Shown piece by piece: positions 32,959 to 42,153 of a stretch of DNA of 64,000 bases. Location of the stretch: the NCBI RefSeq assembly GCF_015712165.1, contig NZ_JADPZX010000001.1, positions 3,675,001 through 3,739,000 of the forward strand. Direction: 5' to 3'. The notes below the pieces were generated by a model. It ran no database searches. It saw only the letters and a list, made by a program, of their open reading frames with translations, and was not told the DNA's origin. A program made the translations under genes and the position numbers. This DNA is from Streptomyces spinoverrucosus (GTDB lineage Bacteria > Actinomycetota > Actinomycetes > Streptomycetales > Streptomycetaceae). Within the stretch, counting starts at the first letter, position 1. Every line of letters starts with the position of its first letter.

Positions 32959-33588
32959 ATGACAAGACGCAGCCCCTGGGCGAGCCGCACCGCCGCAACC
33001 ACCATCGCCGCGGCCGCCCTCGTGGCCATCGCCGCCCCCGCCGAGGCAGCGACCAGCACCGCCACGACCACCGCAGCCGCCACCGCCGCCGCGGACGTCG
33101 ACTACGCCACCTGGCAGAAGGACTGCCAGGCCGTGATGGACCAGGCGCTGCCGTACGTGAAGCAGCGGATCGCCCAGGCCGAGCCGGGCGAGAAGCAGGC
33201 GATCGTCTTCGACATCGACAACACCACGCTGGAGACCGACTTCGGCTTCAGCTACCCGCAGCCGGCCAACAAGCCGGTCCTGGAGGTAGCCGAGTACGCC
33301 CAGGAGCGCGGCGTCGACATCTTCTTCGTCACCGCCCGCCCGGGCATCATCTACGCGCCCACCGAGTACAACCTGGAGAAGGTCGGCTACGAGGTCGACG
33401 GCCTCTACGTGCGCGGCTTCTTCGACCTCTTCAAGAACGTCGCCGCCTACAAGACGGCCCAGCGCGTGAACATCGAGTCCAAGGGCTACACGATCATCGC
33501 CAACATCGGCAACAACACCACCGACCTGTCGGGCGGCCACGCCGAGAAGGCGTACAAGCTGCCTGACTACGACGGGCAGTTGTCCTGA
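32959..33588 (+). CDS. Secreted HAD acid phosphatase (class B/IIIB)
   Basis: A 209-residue exported phosphatase. The signal peptide (SRTAATTIAAAALVAIAAPAEAA) ends in an A-E-A type site. The HAD nucleophile motif is IVFDIDNTTLETD (DxD), motif II lies in FFVTARPG and the C-terminal acidic motif in IANIGNNTTDLSGGHAEKAYKLPDY. It would release phosphate from organic esters outside the cell. The ATG at 32959 is preceded by GAAGGGA. It is separated from clpC by a very strong terminator. Phosphate (Pho) control is plausible but no clear PHO box was identified by eye. Confidence 0.9.
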   Translation: MTRRSPWASRTAATTIAAAALVAIAAPAEAATSTATTTAAATAAADVDYATWQKDCQAVMDQALPYVKQRIAQAEPGEKQAIVFDIDNTTLETDFGFSYPQPANKPVLEVAEYAQERGVDIFFVTARPGIIYAPTEYNLEKVGYEVDGLYVRGFFDLFKNVAAYKTAQRVNIESKGYTIIANIGNNTTDLSGGHAEKAYKLPDYDGQLS

Positions 33589-33599
33589 GCCGATACGCA

Positions 33600-33640
33600 A
33601 AAGGGGTTGCCCCGGGACCAGGTCCCGGGGCAACCCCTTT
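33600..33640. terminator. Strong bidirectional terminator (20-bp perfect stem)
   Basis: AAAGGGGTTGCCCCGGGACC (33600-33619) is exactly inverted at 33621-33640 with one base between. In RNA a loop of about five bases would form. It has A-tract and T-tract flanks on both strands and serves the phosphatase gene and the convergent clpC. Confidence 0.92.
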
Positions 33641-33660
33641 GTTCAGGCCGAGCGCAGCGG

Positions 33661-36186
<2,526 letters not shown>

Positions 36187-36616
36187 CGTTAATCGCTCCT
36201 CAGAGCGGTCAGGCAGTAAGGGGAACTTCCCCTCCCTGTCCTTCCGCAGCTTAGTCCCGCAAGCGGGGACCGCTCATTCCAACTGCCGACACCGTCGATG
36301 GCCTCCTGACCCGTGACGCCGACATCTGCTCCAACCCGATGGTGCGAGACGATGTTCCCGCAGGCCAGGCAGTTACCCCCACCATCAGTACGCCGATGGC
36401 GAACGTGAGACGGCCTTTCCTGCGTGTCGCCCCCTCCCACTAGGGATGTCTTACCCGCTCGCACTGACAGTCCATGCCGCGCGCCCCCGCTCCCTCCGCT
36501 ATGGGCGAACAACCTTGCGCCACCCCGCACCCCCACACGCCCCCCTTTTCGCCACTCTGTGCATCCGCAGTAACACCCAGCGTAACTCGAACGCTGTTCT
36601 GACGGTTGCGCTTGGC
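36187..36616. other. Divergent intergenic region upstream of clpC
   Basis: These 430 bases have no convincing gene. They hold the clpC promoter region, the ClgR-like site at 36388-36404, and the promoter of the divergent unknown gene at 36617. Confidence 0.6.
36388..36404 (-). promoter_or_regulatory. Candidate ClgR operator upstream of clpC
   Basis: On the clpC coding strand this reads GTTCGC-N5-GCG followed by TAC, which fits the ClgR binding consensus GTTCGC-N5-GCG described for Streptomyces clp promoters. The full inverted symmetry has one mismatch. ClgR activates clpP1P2, clpC and lon, so the location is biologically sensible. Confidence 0.6.
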
Positions 36617-37411
36617 ATGGTTGGCGCAATGCCCTTGGTCCCGCTCCCGCGGCGCCCCCTCGATGCGGGCGATCGGCTCAGGCGGTGGTACGAGCACGAA
36701 CTGGGCTGGCCGACCGTGCCGGGCACCCCGCTCCACCTGGCGGTGGGTGTCCGCTTCGACGTCCTGGACGTACCGGTCGAGGCGGGCCTCGCGGGCCTGC
36801 GACACCTCGTCGCGGGCTCTCCGGTGGCCGTCCGCGGTGACCGGATGCGGCTTCTGGTGGCGCCGGGGAGCGCGGAGGAGCTGCCGGGGGTGCTGGAGTG
36901 GCTGGAGTGGGGCAGCTTGCCGCTGGATCTGCGGGGCATCGGTGGGGGTGGAGGAAGCGGGGTGATGGAGGCTCCCGTGCCGCCGGGGGGTGGTGCGGGC
37001 GGCTGGGCCGGGTGGGTCGACTGGGTCGGCGAGGGCTGTCCTGAGGAGCGCGTTGAGGGCGCCGCTGAGGGCTCTCTTGGCGAGGGCTCGCTTGGTGGGG
37101 CCTCTCTTGGCGAGGGCTCGCTTGCTCAGGGCTCACTTACTGAGGGCCTGCTTGCCGAGGACCTGCCTGCCGAGGGCCGACTTGAGGGCGCTGCTCAGGG
37201 CTCGCTCAGTGAGGGCTCTCTTCAGGGGGCCGCCGTTTGGCTGCGGCCCCCTGAGCCGGGGTGCGAGGTCGAGGCCTCGCTGCCGACGTTGTCGGCCATG
37301 GGGGGCGTTGGGGGCGCCCCCGATCTCGTACGGCTGGTGGACACGGTGGCGACTCACTGCCACCGAATCCGGCTGCGACGCGCGTGCGGTCAGGCGTTGG
37401 CCTTCTCGTAA
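36617..37411 (+). CDS. Unknown protein with 5-residue repeat region
   Basis: I recognise this only as a Streptomyces conserved hypothetical often next to lsr2. The 264-residue product has an N-terminal domain of about 110 residues (PLPRRPLDAGDRLRRWYEHELGWPTVP, VPVEAGLAGLRHL, RLLVAPGSAEELPGVLEWLEWG) recalling the bifunctional primase/polymerase-associated small proteins. A Gly/Trp-rich linker, a repeat of EGSLG-type pentapeptides (about 150-205) and a C-terminal LRPPEPGCEVEASLPTL tail follow. The start may be ATG 36617 or 36629. Its 3' end overlaps the end of convergent lsr2 by 22 bases. Confidence 0.7.
   Translation: MVGAMPLVPLPRRPLDAGDRLRRWYEHELGWPTVPGTPLHLAVGVRFDVLDVPVEAGLAGLRHLVAGSPVAVRGDRMRLLVAPGSAEELPGVLEWLEWGSLPLDLRGIGGGGGSGVMEAPVPPGGGAGGWAGWVDWVGEGCPEERVEGAAEGSLGEGSLGGASLGEGSLAQGSLTEGLLAEDLPAEGRLEGAAQGSLSEGSLQGAAVWLRPPEPGCEVEASLPTLSAMGGVGGAPDLVRLVDTVATHCHRIRLRRACGQALAFS
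37067..37231 (+). repeat. 15-bp tandem repeat inside the unknown gene
   Basis: About eleven imperfect units of the type GAGGGCTCGCTTGGC run head to tail. One unit is truncated to nine bases around 37187. Being a multiple of three it stays in frame and encodes EGSLG, EGSLA, QGSLT-like pentapeptides. Copy number is likely to vary between strains. Confidence 0.85.
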
Positions 37412-37725
37412 GCCTCGCGAATGGTTGCGGGAACACGGCCACGGTCATTGACCTCGTAACCGTTCTCCTTCGCCCATGCACGGATCGCAGCGGTGTCCTG
37501 GCTGCCGCCGGCCGCGGCACGCGCCTTTCCACGCCCACCCGAAGCACGGCCACCGGTACGCCGACCGCCCTTCACATAGGGCTCAAGAAGGCTGCGCAAC
37601 TTGTCCGCATTGGTGGTCGTGAGATCGATCTCGTACGTCTTACCGTCCAGCGCGAACGTCACCGTCTCGTCCGCCTCGCCGCCGTCGAGGTCGTCGACAA
37701 GAAGGACCTGAACCTTCTGTGCCAC
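37390..37725 (-). CDS. lsr2: Nucleoid-associated xenogeneic silencer Lsr2
   Basis: A 111-residue H-NS-like protein that binds AT-rich DNA and silences acquired and specialised-metabolite genes. The N-terminal dimer domain (AQKVQVLLVDDLDGGEADETVTFALDGKTYEIDL) is joined by a basic linker (RRTGGRASGGRGKARA) to the C-terminal DNA-binding domain with the AT-hook-like RGR in VNDRGRVPATIREAY. The GTG at 37725 has AAAGGAA six bases upstream. Upstream DNA is AT-rich with a 12-base palindrome and four CATACC repeats, candidates for self-control. Confidence 0.95.
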   Translation of the reverse strand: MAQKVQVLLVDDLDGGEADETVTFALDGKTYEIDLTTTNADKLRSLLEPYVKGGRRTGGRASGGRGKARAAAGGSQDTAAIRAWAKENGYEVNDRGRVPATIREAYEKANA

Positions 37726-37802
37726 CGGATTTCCTTTCATCGATAACGTTGAGGGTCGGGGGTCTGCGGCGTCCGCCGTTTCGCCGCCCCCTGTTATATG
37801 CA

Positions 37803-37814
37803 GTACTGCAGTAC
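37803..37814. promoter_or_regulatory. 12-base palindrome GTACTGCAGTAC upstream of lsr2
   Basis: A perfect palindrome 78-89 bases above the lsr2 start, within unusually AT-rich flanks (TTATATGCA on one side). The placement is right for an operator at the lsr2 promoter. Confidence 0.4.
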
Positions 37815-37946
37815 GTCGGAAAGCAAACCGCTTTTGCTGGAAAAACACAAACCCCCGGGAGAGGCCGACCGACGGCCCCCGCCCGGAAACATGCGCGTTT
37901 CGGACATAGGGAACCTGGGCGGCGGGCTCGGGCTGAATACTCCGGG

Positions 37947-37987
37947 CATACCCCGGACATACCTCCCCCACATACCGTCGGCATACC
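37947..37987 (-). promoter_or_regulatory. Four CATACC direct repeats upstream of lsr2
   Basis: CATACC starts at 37947, 37958, 37971 and 37982, a spacing of 11, 13 and 11 bases, so the sites lie about one helical turn apart in two pairs. They sit between the argA-like stop codon (37996) and the lsr2 start, in non-coding DNA. The pattern resembles a response-regulator or other multimeric binding array. Confidence 0.5.
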
Positions 37988-37995
37988 CTTGGCGA

Positions 37996-38544
37996 TCACA
38001 GATGCAGAAGCATCCGGCTGTTGCCCAAGGTGTTCGGTTTCACTCGTTCGAGACCCAGGAACTCGGCGACACCCTCGTCATAGGAACGCAGCAGCTCCGC
38101 GTAGACATCGGTGTCGACCGGCGTCTCACCGATCTCCACGAAGCCGTGCCTGCCGAAGAAGTCGACTTCGAAGGTCAGACAGAAAACGCGGCGAACACCC
38201 AGCCAGCGTGCGGTCTGCAGCAACTTCTCCAGCAACTGATGGCCGACGCCGGCGCCCTTGAGGCCGGGCTTCACGGCGAGAGTGCGGACTTCCGCGAGGT
38301 CTTCCCACATCACGTGCAGTGCGCCGCAGCCGAGGACCTCGGCGTTGTCGTCGCGTTCCGCCACCCAGAACTCCTGGATGTCCTCGTAAAGCGTCACCGT
38401 CGCTTTGTCGAGCAGGATGCCGTCGCGGACGTAGGCGTCAAGGAGTCGGCGGACGGCGGGGACATCGCTGGTCCGGGCCCGGCGGACGGTGATGGCTTTA
38501 GCGGTGACTTCGGGGTTCTCGGCGGAGGGGCTCTCTGCGGACAT
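37996..38544 (-). CDS. Amino-acid N-acetyltransferase (GNAT, ArgA-like)
   Basis: A 182-residue GNAT protein resembling the short actinobacterial N-acetylglutamate synthase (M. tuberculosis Rv2747 type). Diagnostic segments are ITVRRARTSDVPAVRRLLDAYV, TLYEDIQEFWVAE, GCGALHVMWEDLAEVRTLAV and the acetyl-CoA loop GLKGAGVGHQLLEKLL. It would start arginine synthesis by acetylating glutamate, but other amino acids are possible. TAGCGT lies six bases before the ATG at 38544 on the coding strand (leaderless type). It is not near arg genes. Confidence 0.8.
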   Translation of the reverse strand: MSAESPSAENPEVTAKAITVRRARTSDVPAVRRLLDAYVRDGILLDKATVTLYEDIQEFWVAERDDNAEVLGCGALHVMWEDLAEVRTLAVKPGLKGAGVGHQLLEKLLQTARWLGVRRVFCLTFEVDFFGRHGFVEIGETPVDTDVYAELLRSYDEGVAEFLGLERVKPNTLGNSRMLLHL

Positions 38545-38553
38545 GAGCGGACG

Positions 38554-39099
38554 CTATCGCCCGGGGGCCTCCGGGGCGGGGCCGGGGTTCTCGGTTGGGG
38601 GGCCCGGGGGGTTCTCGGTCGGGGAGCCGGGAGGGTTCTCTGTGGGGTTCTCGGCGTGCGTATCGGGGCGGGTATTCGGGGCTTCGGGGGGTTCGGCTCG
38701 TTCGGCGCCCTTGACAGGTTCGGGGGGCTCGGGGGTTTCCGGGATGCCTACGATGCGCGCCGCGTCCCGTAGTGCCCGGCGCTGTTCCTCGCTCATCATG
38801 CCGAAGAAGGCGACGAGCGCGGCGGCGGCGTTGTCGCTCTGCGACCAGGCGTCCTTCATCAGGGCCGCGGCGTAGGCGGCGCGGGTGGAGACGGCCTCAT
38901 ATCGATAGGCCCGGCCTTCCGCCTCGCGGCGCACCCAGCCCTTCTGGTGGAGATTGTCCAAAACGGTCATCACCGTGGTGTAGGCGATGGACCGTTCCTG
39001 TTGAAGATCTTCCAGGACTTCTCGAACGGTCACCGGGCGGTTCCACTTCCACACCCGCGTCATGACCGCGTCTTCGAGTTCTCCCAATGGGCGAGGCAC
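38554..39099 (-). CDS. BlaI/MecI/CopY-family transcriptional regulator
   Basis: A 181-residue repressor. The winged helix occupies the first 80 residues (LGELEDAVMTRVWKW, TVREVLEDLQQERSIAYTTVMTVLDNLHQKGWVRRE). The usual dimerisation helices follow, and the protein ends in a Pro/Glu/Thr tail with repeated PTENPPG units encoded by imperfect DNA repeats. No BlaR1-type protease gene is next to it. The GTG at 39099 lies eight bases after TATTGT and lacks a ribosome binding site. Confidence 0.88.
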   Translation of the reverse strand: MPRPLGELEDAVMTRVWKWNRPVTVREVLEDLQQERSIAYTTVMTVLDNLHQKGWVRREAEGRAYRYEAVSTRAAYAAALMKDAWSQSDNAAAALVAFFGMMSEEQRRALRDAARIVGIPETPEPPEPVKGAERAEPPEAPNTRPDTHAENPTENPPGSPTENPPGPPTENPGPAPEAPGR

Positions 39100-39174
39100 A
39101 GTTCAGCACAATAGTGGGAGATCTGGGTTATGGCGTGCCGGACGGCACTTTTCTTGGCAAACGGGGAGAAAAAG

Positions 39175-39206
39175 GGCGTACGACTCGAAGGTGGAGGTCG
39201 TACGCC
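39175..39206. terminator. Terminator hairpin after the small membrane protein
   Basis: GGCGTACGAC (39175-39184) and GTCGTACGCC (39197-39206) form a perfect 10-bp stem with a 12-base loop, 64 bases beyond the stop of the gene at 39270 (minus strand). On that strand the hairpin runs into a pyrimidine-rich CCTTTTTCTCCCC tail. Confidence 0.7.
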
Positions 39207-39269
39207 GGTAGGGGGAGCGGAGACGCTGCGGGCGGGGCGCCTGGGCCTGTGGGCGCTTGGGCGTGTGTG

Positions 39270-39452
39270 TCAGGCGTCAGGGGTGGTCGCGGAGGGGCGG
39301 CGGGTGCCCTCCGCGCCGGCGAGGGCGGCGTCGACGGCCGCGTCCTCCTTGGCCTTGTTGGCGCCGCCCTGGGACTTCACGATCACCCGGATCACGCTGA
39401 TGAAGAACACGGCCATGACGACCGGGGGGAGGAGCGCGGAGACGTAGTCCAT
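39270..39452 (-). CDS. Small single-span membrane protein
   Basis: A 60-residue protein with one N-terminal span (ALLPPVVMAVFFISVIRVIV) and a charged, Ala-rich cytoplasmic tail (SQGGANKAKEDAAVDAALAGAEG). The family is not recognised beyond Streptomyces conserved small protein. It has good codon bias and its own terminator, so it is probably real. Confidence 0.7.
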   Translation of the reverse strand: MDYVSALLPPVVMAVFFISVIRVIVKSQGGANKAKEDAAVDAALAGAEGTRRPSATTPDA

Positions 39453-39500
39453 GGGTCCAGGGTAGTGGCGGGGGGTTGGGGGGTTTGTTCGGGGCTGGTG

Positions 39501-40205
39501 TCAGACGGCCGCGAGTCGCTGGGAGGGGTTCGCGGGGGACTGGGGTGGTTTGCGGCGGGGGAAGACCTCGCCCGGGGTGGGGATGGGGCGGCGGGTGGGC
39601 TTCGGGGCGGCGGGTGCGGGGGTGGGAGTGGGAGTGGGAGTGGGAGTGGGGGACGGTTGGGCGGGTTTCTCGGCCGGCTTCTTCTCGGGCTTGCGGTCCG
39701 GTTTCTCGGCGGTGTTGGTGAGGCCGCCAGGAAGGGCGAGGAGGTGGGTGCGGGACGCCGGGACGAGGGGCGTGAGGGTTGCGGTGCCGGCGGGGGTGGT
39801 GGCGTTGCGGGCCAGGCGGGCGCGTACGTCCTGTTCGGCGAGGGTCTGGCAGCGGTCCAGGAGGGCGGCGGCGGTGGGGGTGCCGCGGAGGGCGCGGAGG
39901 GCGGCCAGGTCGTCGGGGGCGGGGCGGTAACCGGCGCGCAGCGCCTCGTCCAGGAGCGTGAGGTAGCCGGCCGCGGTGCCGGGGAGGGCGGCGCGGTAGC
40001 GGGCGAGGTCGGCCACGAGGAAGGCCCGCAGGCGGGCGCCCTCGCGCATCGCCTCGTCGAGCGACTCGGCCAGGCGGTGGCAGTCCTGGATGTCCTCGGC
40101 CGAGGCCTGGCCGGGGTGGAGGGCGAGGGCGAGAGCGCGGCGGAGCACACGCAGCTCCGCCACACCGAACGCCATGCCGCCGCGGGATCCGTATGGCGTG
40201 GGCAT
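39501..40205 (-). CDS. Unknown protein with helical N-domain and Pro/Thr tail
   Basis: A 234-residue product. The first 150 residues are helical (ELRVLRRALALALHPGQASAEDIQDCHRLAESLDEAMREG and similar), followed by a low-complexity basic/proline part with KPEKKPAEKP and (PT)5. The (PT) run is encoded by a hexamer repeat at 39622-39651. The ATG at 40205 lies six bases after TATCGT on the coding strand; an internal ATG ten codons later is an alternative. No known domain; it may be a Streptomyces-specific scaffold. Confidence 0.65.
   Translation of the reverse strand: MPTPYGSRGGMAFGVAELRVLRRALALALHPGQASAEDIQDCHRLAESLDEAMREGARLRAFLVADLARYRAALPGTAAGYLTLLDEALRAGYRPAPDDLAALRALRGTPTAAALLDRCQTLAEQDVRARLARNATTPAGTATLTPLVPASRTHLLALPGGLTNTAEKPDRKPEKKPAEKPAQPSPTPTPTPTPTPAPAAPKPTRRPIPTPGEVFPRRKPPQSPANPSQRLAAV
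39622..39651. repeat. Hexamer microsatellite GTGGGA x5
   Basis: Five consecutive GTGGGA-type hexamers (the last GTGGGG) encode the Pro-Thr run of the gene at 39501-40205 on the minus strand. Slippage would add or remove Pro-Thr pairs without a frameshift. Confidence 0.9.
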
Positions 40206-40362
40206 GGGGCGACGATACGCGCTAATCAGACAAACCAGGTGGTAGGGGGTGGGTGTGGCGTGGGGTGCCACTCGGGTGGGCGGGTGCCTGCCTGCGGCGC
40301 CTGCTCGGGTTCGGTGCGGGTGCGCGTAGCGCCTGACGCCGGGTGGTGGGGCGGGGGTGTGG

Positions 40363-41160
40363 CTACATGCGGGACACGTTGCGTTCGTACACCAGGCGTA
40401 GGCCGATCAGGGTCAGCCAGGGTTCGTGTTCGTCGATGACCGAGGATTCGCCGAGGACCATGGGGGCCAAGCCGCCCGTTGCGATCACCGTGACGTCGTC
40501 GGGGTCGGCGGCGAGTTCGCGGGACATGCGGTTGACGACCCCGTCGACCTGGCCTGCGAAGCCGTAGACGATGCCTGACTGCATGGCCTCGACGGTGTTC
40601 TTGCCGATCACGCTGCGGGGGCGGGCCACCTCGATCTTGCGGAGTTGGGCGCCCTTGACGCCGAGTGCCTCGACGGAGATCTCGATGCCGGGGGCGATGA
40701 CGCCGCCGACGTACTCTCCGCGCGCGCTCACCGCGTCGAACGTCGTCGCCGTGCCGAAGTCGACGACGATCGCCGGGCCGCCGAAGAGCTCGACCGCCGC
40801 CACCGCGTTGATGATGCGGTCGGCGCCCACTTCCTTGGGGTTGTCGGTGAGGATCGGGACGCCCGTCTTGACGCCCGGTTCGACGAGGACGGCGGGGACG
40901 TCGCCGTAGTAGCGGCGGGTCACCTCGCGGAGTTCGTGGAGGACGGAGGGGACCGTCGCGCAGATCGCGATGCCGTCGATGCCGTCGCCCAGGTCGTCGC
41001 CGAGGAGGGGGTGCATGCCCATCAGGCCCTGGAGGAGCACCGCCAGCTCGTCCGCAGTGCGGCGGGCGTCCGTGGAGATGCGCCAGTGTTCGACGATGTC
41101 GTCGCCGTCGAAGAGGCCGAGGACGGTGTGGGTGTTGCCTACGTCGATCGTCAGCAGCAT
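40363..41160 (-). CDS. coaX: Type III pantothenate kinase
   Basis: Phosphorylates pantothenate in CoA synthesis. The 265-residue protein has the N-terminal phosphate loop TIDVGNTHTVLGLFDGD, the DEL-containing segment RRTADELAVLL, pantothenate site GADRIINAVAAVELFGGPAIVVDFGTATTFD, and GGVIAPGIEISVEAL. It follows nadC by 16 bp as the last gene of the panC-nadB-nadC-coaX operon, so NAD and CoA precursor synthesis are co-expressed. The start ATG at 41160 begins MLLTIDVG, the usual N-terminus. Confidence 0.95.
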   Translation of the reverse strand: MLLTIDVGNTHTVLGLFDGDDIVEHWRISTDARRTADELAVLLQGLMGMHPLLGDDLGDGIDGIAICATVPSVLHELREVTRRYYGDVPAVLVEPGVKTGVPILTDNPKEVGADRIINAVAAVELFGGPAIVVDFGTATTFDAVSARGEYVGGVIAPGIEISVEALGVKGAQLRKIEVARPRSVIGKNTVEAMQSGIVYGFAGQVDGVVNRMSRELAADPDDVTVIATGGLAPMVLGESSVIDEHEPWLTLIGLRLVYERNVSRM

Positions 41161-41176
41161 GGCCGGTTCCCGCTCC

Positions 41177-42148
41177 CTACTCCGTCGCTCGCAGATCCAG
41201 GCCGATGTCCAGGATCGCGGAGGAGTGCGTCAGGGCGCCCACGGCCAGGTAGTCGACGCCGGTGTCGGCGTATGCCTTCGCGTTGGCGAGGGTGAGACGG
41301 CCGGACGCTTCGAGGGCGGCGCGGCCGTGGACCAGGGCCACGGCTTCCTCGCATTCGCCCGGCGTGAAGTTGTCCAGCAGGATCAGGTCGGCGCCCGCGT
41401 CCACTGCCTCGCGGAGCTGGTGCAGGGTGTCGACCTCGACCTCGATCGGTACGTCCGGGAAGTTCTCGCGTACGGCCTTGAAGGCCTGGGTGACGCCGCC
41501 CGCGGCCACCACGTGGTTGTCCTTGACCAGGGCCGCGTCGGAGAGGGACATGCGGTGGTTGACGCCGCCGCCGCAGCGGACCGCGAACTTTTCGAGAGAG
41601 CGCAGGCCGGGGGTCGTTTTGCGGGTGTCCCGGACTTTGGCGTTCGTGCCTTCCAGGGCGTCCGCCCACGCGCGGGTGGCCGTTGCGATGCCCGAGAGGC
41701 GGCAGAGGAGGTTCAGTGCGCTGCGTTCGGCGGTGAGGAGGTCTCGGGTGCGGGTGGTGATGGAGAGGAGTTTCTGGTCCGGCGTTACTCGGTCGCCGTC
41801 TTCCACGTGTCGTTCGACTTCGAACTCGTCCTCGCAGACGATCGACATGATGGCTTCGGCGACCCTGAGGCCCGCCACGACGCCCGCGTCGCGGGCCACG
41901 AAGTCGGCCGTCGCCACCGCGTCCTCGGGGATGGTCGCGACCGTCGTCACATCCACGCCGCCCGCCAGGTCCTCTTGGATGGCCACGTTGGCGATGTCCT
42001 CGACCTCCACGGGGTCGAGTCCGGCCTCGGCCAGGAGCTGGGCGAGTGCGGGGTCGAGGCCGCATTCCAGGTATTCCTCGTCGGCGCCGCAGGCGCAGCC
42101 GTCACCGCAGCCGTCGGAGGGGACGAGGGGAAGGTCGGGGGTGCTCAC
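41177..42148 (-). CDS. nadC: Nicotinate-nucleotide pyrophosphorylase (carboxylating)
   Basis: Makes nicotinate mononucleotide from quinolinate and PRPP in de novo NAD synthesis. The 323-residue protein has the QPRTase blocks EDLAGGVDVTT, ALNLLCRLSGIATATR, RDTRKTTPGLRSLEKFAVRCGGGVNHR and VDYLAVGALTHS. An unusual N-terminal segment has a small Cys cluster, CGDGCACG, absent from E. coli NadC. The GTG at 42148 is chosen; a second GTG at 42157 sits two bases from AGGAG and overlaps the nadB end. It is coupled to nadB, five bases apart. Confidence 0.94.
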   Translation of the reverse strand: MSTPDLPLVPSDGCGDGCACGADEEYLECGLDPALAQLLAEAGLDPVEVEDIANVAIQEDLAGGVDVTTVATIPEDAVATADFVARDAGVVAGLRVAEAIMSIVCEDEFEVERHVEDGDRVTPDQKLLSITTRTRDLLTAERSALNLLCRLSGIATATRAWADALEGTNAKVRDTRKTTPGLRSLEKFAVRCGGGVNHRMSLSDAALVKDNHVVAAGGVTQAFKAVRENFPDVPIEVEVDTLHQLREAVDAGADLILLDNFTPGECEEAVALVHGRAALEASGRLTLANAKAYADTGVDYLAVGALTHSSAILDIGLDLRATE

Positions 42149-42153
42149 TGCTG

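Noticed and set aside
36189..36629. Minus-strand ORF in the clpC upstream region
   Set aside because: Poor codon bias, no family features, and it occupies the clpC promoter area.
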